A stretch of 17,809 bases of DNA from Rhizobium sp. LCM 4573 (GTDB lineage Bacteria > Pseudomonadota > Alphaproteobacteria > Rhizobiales > Rhizobiaceae), in NCBI RefSeq assembly GCF_001854865.1, contig NZ_MDDW01000001.1, forward strand, positions 368,328-386,136, read 5' to 3'. This document shows, in pieces, positions 1 to 8,025 of this stretch. The notes under the pieces were generated by a model. That model saw only the letters and a program-made list of their open reading frames with translations, ran no database searches and was not told the origin of the DNA. Both the position numbers and the translations under genes were made by a program. How positions within the stretch are numbered: position 1 is the stretch's first letter; every line of letters starts with the position of its first letter.

Positions 1-704
1 TCCGCATAGGGCAGATCGAAGCGCTTCAGCCTCTCCGCCACCCAGGCGTCGCGGTCGGGATTGTCCCGCACGAAGCGGACGGGGGATTCACGCCGCTTCC
101 TGTCATAGGCGAACCCCAGGATTTCCGCGAGGTTGATGCCCGGTTGCAGTTCGACATGGGAGGTGAAGTGGTTGATGAGCTCTGCATTGCTGTAGACCAG
201 CGCATTGTCGGCGTCATAGATGCCGATACCCATCTCGAGCATGTCGAGGGCATCGTGAAGCAGGGCACTATCCAGCACGCCGATCCCGCCATTCGCGGCG
301 ATGATCGCGGCCGACGGGCCGGCAGCTTCGGCCGCGCTACGCTCGACGGAATGGAAGGTCCCGAAGAGGAATGTCCGGTCATCCTCCGAAAGGAAGCGCT
401 CGATATGGATCTCATAAAGCAGGACGCCCGAATGGTCGAAGCGGCGGGCCACTTCCTCGGTGCCGAAGACGATCGAGCGGCATTCCTTTTCCTTGCGCTC
501 CGCGTCTTCCTCCTTGCCCGCGAAGTCCCGGCTCTGTGTACCGGCGAACTCCTCCACCGGGCGGCCGAACAGCCGCGCGTAAGCGTCGTTGACCGCAACG
601 TAATTGAGCGCGCTATCCTTGATGAAGGCGGGTTCTTGCAGGTCGTTGATCCGCTCGCAGGCCGTCTTCAGCAATTCGCTTTCCGTCTCCAACGGTTCCC
701 CCAC
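1..704 (-). CDS. PAS-domain signalling protein, N-terminal part (gene runs off the left edge)
   Basis: The reading frame is open for 234 codons and leaves the window at base 1, so only the N-terminal part is seen and the output domain is unknown. Two PAS-like sensor modules can be read. The first covers about residues 14-120 (AFIKDSALNYVAVNDAYARL, then GRPVEEFAG). The second starts near residue 150 (ALDMLEMGIGIYDADNALVY), a PAS_7-like opening often found in front of histidine kinase, GGDEF or EAL domains. There is no signal peptide or membrane segment, so the protein looks like a cytoplasmic sensor. The start is uncertain. GTG at 704 has GGAGG about 12 nt upstream. An in-frame ATG at 764 would add 20 residues that look non-native, and a TTG at 692 is also possible. 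The ATG at 709 is out of frame and stops early. The gene diverges from rhlE. The PAS call is fairly sure; the function is not. Confidence 0.72.
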   Translation of the reverse strand, partial: MGEPLETESELLKTACERINDLQEPAFIKDSALNYVAVNDAYARLFGRPVEEFAGTQSRDFAGKEEDAERKEKECRSIVFGTEEVARRFDHSGVLLYEIHIERFLSEDDRTFLFGTFHSVERSAAEAAGPSAAIIAANGGIGVLDSALLHDALDMLEMGIGIYDADNALVYSNAELINHFTSHVELQPGINLAEILGFAYDRKRRESPVRFVRDNPDRDAWVAERLKRFDLPYA

Positions 705-1113
705 TTCATCGCGCCGCCTCCACGCCTGCGCGACTCGGATTGTCCTCCAACCGCGGGATAACATCACGATTAGGGTTAACAACGCGTTGCCGCCAGCGGG
801 CGATTTTCAAAGCCCCGCATCTTCGCAGTTGCGAAACATTCGCTTGACTTTTCTGCGAAAAACCACCACATGGGTGCCAAGCTTTCACCTTCCGGCCGCC
901 GCGTGAGCTGCCCCGCGTCACCCCAAGATCGCGAAGAAGGAACAAGGCGCATTTTGAAGAAGCCCTCTCGGAATTGAGGGTCACAGCGCTGGAAAGCTTG
1001 TTTCCAACTCACAAGTTCCCACTTCACGCGGGGTTCTTGACGCCAGAAGTAGCCGACATGGCATGGTGCCGTGCCGGCGCATATGCTTTTGGCGCCCCCG
1101 AAAGGTATTCGAC
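705..1113. other. 409-bp divergent intergenic region with structured rhlE leader
   Basis: No convincing gene was found here. The region holds a perfect palindrome CAACGCGTTG (780-789), an inverted repeat GCGAA-aca-TTCGC (831-843) touching the candidate rhlE -35 box, and several short hairpins in the presumed rhlE leader: CCCTC/GAGGG (963-980), GGAAA/TTTCC (991-1005) and GGCGC/GCGCC (about 1076-1096). The last of these lies just ahead of the rhlE ribosome binding site. CAAGCTTTC near 878-886 can also pair with GAAAGCTTG near 992-1000. The structures were seen by eye; their role in translation control is inference. Confidence 0.45.
843..871 (+). promoter_or_regulatory. Candidate sigma70 promoter of rhlE
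   Basis: CTTGAC (843-848) matches the rhizobial -35 consensus fully. It is followed after 17 nt by CCACAT (866-871), four of six bases of the rhizobial -10 consensus CTATAT. If used, it gives a 5' leader of about 235 nt. A second TTGACG at 1037-1042 has no good -10 partner. This is sequence matching only, with no expression data. Confidence 0.4.
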
Positions 1114-2865
1114 TTGACGAATTTTGAATCTCTTGGCGTGTCCAAGCAGATCGTCGCCACGCTCACGGGGCTTGGCATCGAAACGCCGACGCCGATCCAG
1201 GCGCAGGCAATCCCCCTCCTCCTCGAAGGCCGTGATCTGATCGGCCTGGCCCAGACCGGCACCGGCAAGACCGCCGCATTCGGCCTGCCGCTGATCGAGC
1301 GTCTGCTGGCCGAAGGCATCCGTCCGGACAACCGCACTACCCGTTCGCTGATCCTGGCACCGACGCGCGAGCTGGTGAACCAGATCGCCGCCAACCTGAA
1401 GAACTTCATCAAGGGCCGGCCGCTCAAGATCAACCTGGTCGTCGGCGGCGTCTCGATCAACAAGCAGCAGCAGCAGCTCGAAAGGGGCACCGACATTCTG
1501 GTCGCGACCCCCGGCCGCCTGCTCGACCTCGTCGCCCGCCGCGCCATCTCGCTGACGACCGTGCGCTTCCTCGTGCTCGACGAGGCCGACCAGATGCTCG
1601 ACCTCGGCTTCGTGCACGATCTGCGCAAGATCGCCAAGATGGTGCCGAAGCGCCGCCAGACCATGCTGTTTTCGGCCACCATGCCGAAGGCGATCGCCGA
1701 TCTCGCCGCCGACTACCTCACCGATCCGGTGAAGGTCGAAGTCACGCCTCCGGGCAAGGCTGCCGACAAGATCGAGCAATATGTTCACTTCGTCGGCGGC
1801 AAGAACGACAAGACCGAGCTCCTGAAGACTTCGCTGACCGCCAATCCGGATGGCCGCGCCATCGTCTTCATGCGCACCAAGCACACGGCCGAGAAGCTGA
1901 TGAAGCATCTCGACCATGTCGGCTATTCGGTCGCCTCGATCCACGGCAACAAGAGTCAGGGCCAGCGCGAGCGGGCACTCAAGGGCTTCCGTGACGGCGA
2001 GATCCAGACCCTGATCGCCACCGATGTCGCCGCCCGCGGTATCGACATTCCGGCCGTCAGCCACGTCTACAACTACGACCTGCCGGAAGTGCCGGACGCC
2101 TATGTCCATCGCATCGGCCGTACGGCCCGCGCCGGCCGCGAAGGCGTCGCGATCGCCTTCTGCGCACCGGACGAGACCGGCCTTCTGCGCGATATCGAAA
2201 AGCTCATGGGCATCGAGATCGCCACGGCCTCCGGCGAGCGTCCGGAAGGACTGAGCCGCCCCGTTCGCGGCAACAACAACCGCGGCGGCAATCGTGGCGG
2301 CAATGGCAACGGCCAGGATCGCGGACGCGGCAATGGCGAAAGCCGTCCCGCTCGTCGCGAACGCCCGGCCCGCAAACCGTTCTTCGCAAGTGAGGGCGGT
2401 GAAAACGGTGCCCGTTCGGAAGAGCGCCGGGAGCGTCCCAACGGCGAGCGCCGCCATGGCGACCGTCCGAACCGGGATAACCGGCGCAACGAGGACTTCC
2501 CCAACCGGGATTTCAGGGGCCAGCGTCGCGGCGAGGAAGCGCCGCGCTTCGAAGCCGACAACGATCTCGCCACGACCTCCGATTTCCGTCCGGCCAAGAA
2601 GCAGTTCGGCCCCCAGGGCGGACGCGGCAAGGGCCAGCATGGTCACGGCCAAAGCCAGGGTCACGGCAAGCGAGAGCACGCCGCCCATGGCGCGCACGAA
2701 GCCGGCAACCAGCGCAAGGCGCATGAGGGTGGCCACGGCCGTCCCGCCCAGAAGCAAGGCGAAAACCGCAACCACGGTGAAAATCGCGGTCCGGTAAGGT
2801 TCGGCAACGACAACCGCACCGACAATCGCGGCGGCCAGCAGGGCCGCAAGCGCCGTCCGGCCTGA
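1114..2865 (+). CDS. rhlE: DEAD-box ATP-dependent RNA helicase, RhlE type, with long Arg/Gly-rich tail
   Basis: This is an RNA-dependent ATPase that unwinds short RNA duplexes; the family works in ribosome assembly, RNA decay and cold adaptation. With the TTG start it has 583 residues. All helicase motifs are present: Q motif (TPTPIQ, Q29), Walker A AQTGTGKT (46-53), PTREL (83-87), TPGR (132-135), DEAD (156-159), SAT (187-189), IATDVAARGID (301-311) and HRIGRTARAG (332-341). From about residue 380 to the end lies a low-complexity tail of some 200 residues rich in Arg, Gly, Asn and His, expected to be disordered and RNA-binding. TTG at 1114 is chosen because AAAGG sits 8 nt upstream and the protein then begins MTNFESLGVSK, as in rhizobial family members as I recall them. 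The upstream ATG at 1063 would add 17 residues that look non-native. It stands alone between a leader and a terminator. Confidence 0.93.
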   Translation: MTNFESLGVSKQIVATLTGLGIETPTPIQAQAIPLLLEGRDLIGLAQTGTGKTAAFGLPLIERLLAEGIRPDNRTTRSLILAPTRELVNQIAANLKNFIKGRPLKINLVVGGVSINKQQQQLERGTDILVATPGRLLDLVARRAISLTTVRFLVLDEADQMLDLGFVHDLRKIAKMVPKRRQTMLFSATMPKAIADLAADYLTDPVKVEVTPPGKAADKIEQYVHFVGGKNDKTELLKTSLTANPDGRAIVFMRTKHTAEKLMKHLDHVGYSVASIHGNKSQGQRERALKGFRDGEIQTLIATDVAARGIDIPAVSHVYNYDLPEVPDAYVHRIGRTARAGREGVAIAFCAPDETGLLRDIEKLMGIEIATASGERPEGLSRPVRGNNNRGGNRGGNGNGQDRGRGNGESRPARRERPARKPFFASEGGENGARSEERRERPNGERRHGDRPNRDNRRNEDFPNRDFRGQRRGEEAPRFEADNDLATTSDFRPAKKQFGPQGGRGKGQHGHGQSQGHGKREHAAHGAHEAGNQRKAHEGGHGRPAQKQGENRNHGENRGPVRFGNDNRTDNRGGQQGRKRRPA

Positions 2866-2882
2866 TAGAGGCCATTGAATTG

Positions 2883-2926
2883 AAAAGCCACCCGCAGCCT
2901 GATCGCTGCGGGCGGCTTTTTCTTTT
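2883..2926 (+). terminator. Intrinsic terminator of rhlE
   Basis: A 16-bp hairpin with one mismatch (AAAAGCCaCCCGCAGC, loop CTGATC, GCTGCGGGcGGCTTTT) is followed by TTTTTCTTTT. It begins 17 nt after the rhlE stop. The stem also ends in a short T run when read on the other strand, so it may serve the convergent cytochrome operon that stops at 2940 as well. Confidence 0.9.
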
Positions 2927-2939
2927 GCGGGAGGCGCCG

Positions 2940-4151
2940 TTACCGCTGCTTGGCGATTTGCGAGGCCTCCACCGCGGGCGCTGCGTTGCCCCAGCTGTTG
3001 CGGACATAGGTCAGCACATCCGCCACCTGCTGGTCGGAGAGCCGCCAGCCGAGCGACGGCATGGAAGGCGTCGTCCGCGCTTCGGGCGTATGCACCGCCT
3101 GGCTGCCGTTCAGCACCAGCCTTGCCAGCGTTTCCGCACTCGGCTGCTGGACGATCGAGCTTCCGGCCAGCGCCGGAAAGAGCTGGCGCGCGCCCTTGCC
3201 GTCACCGCCATGGCAGGCCGAGCAGGTATCGTGATAGATGGCGGCGCCCGCCGTCATGTGCGGATCGCTCGCCGCGATCGGCTGCGGTTTCTCGGTCGGG
3301 CCACCCTCCTTGCTCCTGAGGTATGTGGCGATTGCCCGCAGGTCGCCCTCGGTCATCAGCGAAGTCGAGGCCGTGATGGCTTCCGCCATGGGGCCGGATG
3401 CGATCGTGTGCGAATTCGCCCCGGTCTTCAGATAATGCACGAGCTCGTCATCGCTCCAGCCTCCGATGCCGATATGGGGATTGCCGGTGATGTTCGGCGC
3501 GTACCATCCCTGAAGCGAGCCGCCCTGCAGGGCCTGATCGTTCTTGTCGGCACCGAGGAAGGTCTTCGGCGAATGGCAGGTGCCGCAATGGCCGGGCCCT
3601 TCCACGATATAGGCGCCGCGGTTCCATTCGGCAGACTTGTTCGGGTCCGGTTTGAACTCGCCGCCTGAGAAATTGATCATGTTCCAGCCGAACATCGAGA
3701 GGCGGATGTTGAACGGGAACGGCAGCTGGTTGGCTTCGACCGGATTGAAGACCGGCTCCACGGTTCTGAGATAATACCAGAGATTGGAAATGTCCCGGTC
3801 GCTCATCTTGGTATAGGCCGGATAGGGCATGGCCGGATAGAGCCGTTTTCCGTCATGGCCGATGCCGGTCTTCATTGCCCGGTGGAAATCCTCCTCCGAC
3901 CAATTGCCGATGCCGGTCGCCTTGTCGGGCGTGATGTTCGGCGGGATCAGCTGACCGAAGGGCGTTTCGAGCGGCAGCCCGCCCGAGAGCGGCTTCGCCC
4001 CCGGCGCGGTGTGACAGGCGGCGCAATCGCCGAGGATTGCCTGATAGCGGCCGCGGATGATCTTGTCCGCCAGGTCCGGAGCTTGCGAGAAGGCAAGTCC
4101 CGCCGAAAGGGCGGAAGCGGCAAGCGTGAGGGAAAAGACGATCTTCTTCAT
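2940..4151 (-). CDS. Tri-haem cytochrome c subunit of a membrane-associated sugar/sugar-acid dehydrogenase
   Basis: This 403-residue protein is the likely electron-transfer subunit that takes electrons from the FAD subunit encoded just upstream and hands them to the quinone pool, as in gluconate 2-dehydrogenase, fructose dehydrogenase and alcohol dehydrogenase complexes. A Sec signal peptide covers about residues 1-22 (MKK, hydrophobic core, then AFSQA). Three CXXCH haem c sites are present: CAACH (43-47), CGTCH (189-193) and CSACH (310-314). There are Met candidates for axial ligands, for example YPAMPY near residue 108. Length and triple-haem layout fit the family. The start codon overlaps the stop of the FAD subunit by ATGA, so translation is probably coupled. 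It is the last gene of the operon and converges on rhlE. The substrate of the complex cannot be read from this subunit. Confidence 0.9.
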   Translation of the reverse strand: MKKIVFSLTLAASALSAGLAFSQAPDLADKIIRGRYQAILGDCAACHTAPGAKPLSGGLPLETPFGQLIPPNITPDKATGIGNWSEEDFHRAMKTGIGHDGKRLYPAMPYPAYTKMSDRDISNLWYYLRTVEPVFNPVEANQLPFPFNIRLSMFGWNMINFSGGEFKPDPNKSAEWNRGAYIVEGPGHCGTCHSPKTFLGADKNDQALQGGSLQGWYAPNITGNPHIGIGGWSDDELVHYLKTGANSHTIASGPMAEAITASTSLMTEGDLRAIATYLRSKEGGPTEKPQPIAASDPHMTAGAAIYHDTCSACHGGDGKGARQLFPALAGSSIVQQPSAETLARLVLNGSQAVHTPEARTTPSMPSLGWRLSDQQVADVLTYVRNSWGNAAPAVEASQIAKQR

Positions 4152-5914
4152 GCCGACACCAGAGGCTGACCCGGGTTGCGGAGATATTGCTGACGGATGG
4201 CATCCGCCGCGTGATAGGCGAGCGCGCCCACCATGCCGGTCGGGTTCTTTCCGGCATTGTGCGCAAAGGCAGAAGCGCCGACGACGAAGACGTTCGGCAC
4301 GTCCCAGCTCTGCAGGTACTTGTTGACGGCGCTGGTTCTCGGATCGGTTCCCATGATCGCACCGCCGGTATTGTGGGTGCTCTGGTAGGGAACCGAATCC
4401 CAGCCCTTCTTGCGGCGGTTGATGACATATTGCCGTCCGCCGAAGTTCTTCGCGATCTCCTCCATGCGGTCCGATATCCAGTTGGACATGCGGATGTCGT
4501 TGTCCGGGAAGTCGAAGGTAATCCGCATCAGCGGCCGCCCGAACCGGTCGGTATAGGTGGGATCGAGATCGAGATAATTGCCGCGGCTCGGATAGCTCGA
4601 CCCCTGAGAGGAGAAGTTGAGCGTGCTCTTGTAGGCCGCGACGGTCGCCTTCTTCCATTCCGATCCCCAGCGGGGCGTGCCGGGCGGCGTCGGGCGGGTC
4701 TGGATCGGACGGCCGTTCGAGGGAATGCAGTTGATGCCCGCGCCGCCCACGAAATCGAGCGGGCCGTGATCGAAGGCATCGCCATTGAAATCGTCCATCG
4801 ACTGACCGAGCGCGCCGGCAGCGACGAACGGGTTGAAGTTCTTGTCGTCGAAGAATATCTGCGCGCCGGAATTGGTCTGGTAGCAGTAGTTCCGCCCGAC
4901 CGTTCCCTCTTCCGTGTTGGGATCGTAGATCTGGCCGATACCGGACAGCATCATCAGCCGGACGTTATGCAAGCCATAGGCGCAGAGCAGCACCATATCG
5001 GCCGGCTGGAAGAACTCCTCCCCCGACGTGTCGATATAGGTGACGCCGCGGGCGTTCTTCTTCGCCACGTCGAGATCGACATGCAGCACTTCCGAGTCGG
5101 TGCGGACCTCGAAATTCTTCTTCCTCATCAGCACCGGCAGGATGGTCGTCTGCGCGCTCGACTTGGAATAGTTGGCGCAGCCGAAGCGTTCGCAGAAGCC
5201 GCACATGGTGCACTGACCCATGGCGATGCCGAGCGGATTGATGTAGTCCTGCGAAAGGTTGGCCGAGGGCGTCGGGAACGGGTGAAACCCCATCGATTTC
5301 GTGACTTCCGCAAACAAGGTCGGCGCATAGGTCATCTGCATGGGCGGCAGGGGGTATTCCCGCGAGCGCGGGTCCTCGAAGGGATTGCCGCCCTCCTGGA
5401 TCTGACCGTTGATATTGCCGGCCTTGCCGGAAATGCCGGCCAGATATTCGAAGCGGTCGAAGGCGCTTTCGATTTCAGGGCCCGTAATGCCCCAGTTCTG
5501 CAATCGCAGATCCGCGCCGCGACCAGTGCCATAGCGCTCGTTGAGATGATCGACGATGCGGAAGTCGCTGTCCCAGAAGCGCCAGGTATGGCCGTTCCAG
5601 TGGACGCCGGCGCCGCCCACTCCGTTGCCGGGCAGGAAGGAGCCGAAATCGCGCATCGGCAGAGCCGTCTGCGAGACATCGTTGCGCATGGTGAAGGTTT
5701 CGACGATCGGCTGGAGAAAGAGATCGCGGCGGATGGCATAGCGCAGCTCGTCCTGCGCATAGCCGATGTTGAAATCGGTGGCCGTGTCGCGCCAGGGACC
5801 GCGTTCGATCGCGACGACGTCGAGCCCCTCTTCAGTAAGTTCGTGGGCAAGAATGGAACCGGTCCATCCGAGGCCGACGATGACGACGTCCTTGCGGGGG
5901 AGAATGGTGGTCAT
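4148..5914 (-). CDS. GMC-family FAD dehydrogenase, large (alpha) subunit of a gluconate/fructose/sorbitol dehydrogenase-type complex
   Basis: This 588-residue flavoprotein should oxidise a sugar, polyol or sugar acid in the periplasm. The N-terminal FAD-binding Rossmann motif reads VIVGLGWTGS (11-20), with the ribose-binding acid at E37 (VVAIERG). The GMC C-terminal domain carries HNTGG (H514) and AHNAGKNPTGM (551-561), which hold the usual active-site His and His/Asn positions. A cysteine cluster CTMCGFCERFGC (C235, C238, C241, C246) matches the place where FAD-dependent glucose and fructose dehydrogenases carry a 3Fe-4S cluster. There is no signal peptide of its own. In this family it is exported folded, carried by the Tat signal of the small subunit encoded 10 nt upstream. 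It overlaps the cytochrome gene by 4 nt. The precise substrate (gluconate, 2-ketogluconate, fructose, sorbitol or glucose) is not decidable here. Confidence 0.9.
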   Translation of the reverse strand: MTTILPRKDVVIVGLGWTGSILAHELTEEGLDVVAIERGPWRDTATDFNIGYAQDELRYAIRRDLFLQPIVETFTMRNDVSQTALPMRDFGSFLPGNGVGGAGVHWNGHTWRFWDSDFRIVDHLNERYGTGRGADLRLQNWGITGPEIESAFDRFEYLAGISGKAGNINGQIQEGGNPFEDPRSREYPLPPMQMTYAPTLFAEVTKSMGFHPFPTPSANLSQDYINPLGIAMGQCTMCGFCERFGCANYSKSSAQTTILPVLMRKKNFEVRTDSEVLHVDLDVAKKNARGVTYIDTSGEEFFQPADMVLLCAYGLHNVRLMMLSGIGQIYDPNTEEGTVGRNYCYQTNSGAQIFFDDKNFNPFVAAGALGQSMDDFNGDAFDHGPLDFVGGAGINCIPSNGRPIQTRPTPPGTPRWGSEWKKATVAAYKSTLNFSSQGSSYPSRGNYLDLDPTYTDRFGRPLMRITFDFPDNDIRMSNWISDRMEEIAKNFGGRQYVINRRKKGWDSVPYQSTHNTGGAIMGTDPRTSAVNKYLQSWDVPNVFVVGASAFAHNAGKNPTGMVGALAYHAADAIRQQYLRNPGQPLVSA

Positions 5915-5924
5915 GATGTGCTCG

Positions 5925-6677
5925 CTACCTGCTCATCCATTCCATCGAGCCAGCGATCGAGACCGGAGGCAGGGGATAGGGTTGATTGTGCTTGGAAACG
6001 TGGTCGCGGTAATCGTACCGCGCGCCGGGAAAGCCTAGCATCTTCCACGAGACCATGTCCTTGTTGCCGCCATAGATCGGATCGGCGAAGAAGCCTTCCG
6101 TCGTATTGGTCAGCATGAGGTTGAAGAAGGTCTTGGCGTCCACGCCATTGGCAAGCGTGATCTTGGCCGCCTCGATATCCCTGAGCGTGGCATCCTGCTC
6201 TTCAGGCGATAGCTCGGAGAAACGCTTGCCGCCCTTGTTTTCTCTGGTCCAGGCGTCGATCGCCGCAAGCCCCGCGCGATAGCGCTGCGCCGGCGTCTGC
6301 TCGTGCTGATAGCCCTGGGTGGGCAGGCCGGGAAGGAATGGCCCTTTGGTATAGAGTCGGGTCGAATTGCCGTAATAGCCCGCAAGCTGCCGGTCTATGT
6401 AGACGACGCAGCCGGCCTCCTTGCCCCCGATCGAAAGCTCGTCCGCCGGGATCAGCCGGTCGACCACCGCTTCCATGGTGGTCACTTCGTCCGGCGTGAA
6501 AAACAGCCAGCCGCCGGGCGTTACCGGCACCGGCGGATCGGCCGCGCGCGCCTCCCACGGCAAGGCGCCGGAGATGCTACGCGCAAGCGTCGAGCCTGCG
6601 CTGCCGGCCAGAATGGTGAATGCGACGGAAGAGAGAAATTGGCGCCGCGTGGGGCGCCCAAGACAGTGTCTTTCCAT
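5925..6677 (-). CDS. Gluconate 2-dehydrogenase subunit 3 family protein, Tat-exported small subunit
   Basis: This 250-residue protein is the small subunit, which partners and exports the FAD subunit. A twin-arginine signal is clear near the N-terminus: TRRQFLSS, then a hydrophobic stretch (VAFTILAGSAGS), with a probable cleavage site near ARAAD. The mature part reads like the family (FFTPDEVTTMEAVVDRLIPAD, then GFFADPIYGGNKDMVSWKMLGFPGA in the C-terminal third). ATG at 6677 is chosen because GGGGGAG lies about 9 nt upstream and the Tat motif falls at the usual distance. A longer in-frame ATG at 6752 would add 25 unlikely residues and run through the candidate operator. It is the first gene of the three-gene dehydrogenase operon. 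Confidence 0.88.
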   Translation of the reverse strand: MERHCLGRPTRRQFLSSVAFTILAGSAGSTLARSISGALPWEARAADPPVPVTPGGWLFFTPDEVTTMEAVVDRLIPADELSIGGKEAGCVVYIDRQLAGYYGNSTRLYTKGPFLPGLPTQGYQHEQTPAQRYRAGLAAIDAWTRENKGGKRFSELSPEEQDATLRDIEAAKITLANGVDAKTFFNLMLTNTTEGFFADPIYGGNKDMVSWKMLGFPGARYDYRDHVSKHNQPYPLPPVSIAGSMEWMSR

Positions 6678-6736
6678 AGGAAGACTCCCCCAAGGAAAAG
6701 GCGAAGGCGCGTCAGGAAAGCGCCCGCCGATGCATC

Positions 6737-6750
6737 GAACCGAACGGTTC
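6737..6750. promoter_or_regulatory. Candidate operator (inverted repeat) before the dehydrogenase operon
   Basis: GAACCG-AA-CGGTTC is a perfect 6+6 bp inverted repeat with a 2-bp centre, 60 nt upstream of the small-subunit start. Its form suits a dimeric repressor such as a TetR-family protein. No regulator gene for it is seen nearby and no clear -10/-35 pair could be fixed around it, so the role is inference. Confidence 0.4.
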
Positions 6751-6839
6751 AATTTTCACCTAGGGCGGCGGCGGGAGTCGGCAAGGCTAAATTTGAGAAA
6801 TGTGAATCATGCTCTCATCTGACCGCCGTGAAATCGCGG

Positions 6840-7766
6840 CTATGCGTTCTTGCGGTTGACCATGTAGACGCCGGCAACCACGATCACCGTGCCGACGATC
6901 ATCGGCAAGGTCAGCGGCTCGCCGAACAGAATGGCCGCTTCGATCGCCACCACCGGCGGCATCAGATAGATGAGCGAGGCGGCGCGTGAGACCTGCCCCC
7001 GCCGGATGAGGTAGAGCAGCAGGCCGACCGCGCCCATGGAGATGCCGAAAACCGACCAGCCCATGGCGAACAACGCCTCGTGGGTCCAGTCGAAGCGCAG
7101 GTTTTCCAGCGCGAGCGCCAGCGGCACCGTGACTATGAGGGCGCCGACGAATTGCAGCGTCGCGATCGTCAGAAGGTCGCCCTCCTGCAGGTGGCGCTTC
7201 TGATAGAGCGTCCCGTAGGTGACGGAGGTCATCGAAACCAGATTGATAAGGACGGGCAAGGCAAGCCCCGCCAGCCCGCGATCGAAGACATCCAGGAGCT
7301 GGGGCGAAATGGCGATGAGTATTCCCGCGAAGCCAAGCACGAGGCCGATCTTCTGGACCGGCTTCAATCTTTCGCCGACGAGAAACGGCGCGGCCATGGC
7401 AGTCAAAAGTGGTTGGAGCCCGGCGATGATGCCGGAAAGCCCGGCCGGCACACCCTGCCCGATCGCATACCAGACACCCGAGAGATAGAGCCCGTGCAGG
7501 AAGATGCCGGAAACGATCGCGTGACCGAACTGTCCCTGTGTCTTCGGCCATTTTGCCTTCACGACGAGGCAGAGCGTCAGGAAAGCGGCCGTGGCGAGCC
7601 CATGGCGCACGACGAGAAAGGTCAGCGGATCGGCATGAGCGGCCGCATATTTCGCGACGATCCAACCCGTGGACCACAGAAAAACGAAGAGGGCCGGAGC
7701 CAGACGATCGAGCATAATGGGGTTCCGGCGCTGGCCGTTTGTCAGGAGATTCGCCTGATTAGCCAC
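6840..7766 (-). CDS. DMT-superfamily permease with two EamA domains
   Basis: This is an inner-membrane transporter of the drug/metabolite family, about 308 residues, with roughly ten hydrophobic segments in two homologous EamA halves. The first opens with ALFVFLWSTGWIVAKYAAAHADPL, split here as ALFVFLWSTGW and IVAKYAAAHADPL. The second ends with VAIEAAILFGEPLTLPM and a last helix IVVAGVYMVNR. The substrate cannot be told; members export amino acids, nucleotides or drugs. GTG at 7766 is taken as the start because GGAAGG sits 6 nt ahead. An ATG at 7715 would remove 17 mostly polar residues and begin just before the first helix, so it is a serious alternative with a weaker ribosome site. It lies upstream of the dehydrogenase operon on the same strand, 162 nt away, and diverges from the ATP-grasp operon. 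Confidence 0.88.
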   Translation of the reverse strand: MANQANLLTNGQRRNPIMLDRLAPALFVFLWSTGWIVAKYAAAHADPLTFLVVRHGLATAAFLTLCLVVKAKWPKTQGQFGHAIVSGIFLHGLYLSGVWYAIGQGVPAGLSGIIAGLQPLLTAMAAPFLVGERLKPVQKIGLVLGFAGILIAISPQLLDVFDRGLAGLALPVLINLVSMTSVTYGTLYQKRHLQEGDLLTIATLQFVGALIVTVPLALALENLRFDWTHEALFAMGWSVFGISMGAVGLLLYLIRRGQVSRAASLIYLMPPVVAIEAAILFGEPLTLPMIVGTVIVVAGVYMVNRKNA

Positions 7767-8025
7767 GCGCGGCCTTCCGCGTCAAAGCAGAAAAACTGAT
7801 CGATAGGATGAGCCGCGCTTGAACAGCGCGCGGGCAGTTGATGATTTCTGAGGCATGGCCGGGCCGGCATCCTTCAAAGGAGATAGCCGGCAGTCGAAAA
7901 AACGTGGCCGAAAAGTATCTGCGGCGGCGCTTTTGAGATTTTCGGAAACTTTCCAGGCAATTGCGCACGGTTCTTGCATTGCTCCTCGTGTTGTACTTTC
8001 ATGGCGTAAAAAGGGGAACGCGCCT

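Noticed and set aside
762..780. Possible CtrA half-site (TTAACC-like on the minus strand) before the PAS gene
   Set aside because: Only one half-site is present and no second TTAA stands at the expected spacing.
1024..2775. Minus-strand ORF of 583 codons opposite rhlE
   Set aside because: It mirrors the rhlE coding frame in a high-GC gene; the product is Val/Ala/Leu-rich without motifs, while the plus strand has every helicase motif.
4187..6118. Plus-strand ORF of 643 codons opposite the GMC subunit gene
   Set aside because: It is an antisense shadow of the FAD subunit, crosses two gene boundaries and has no ribosome site or recognisable domain.
7759..7968. Small minus-strand ORF in the gap before the ATP-grasp operon
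   Set aside because: Basic, low-complexity product, no good ribosome site, and it overlaps the start of the EamA gene.
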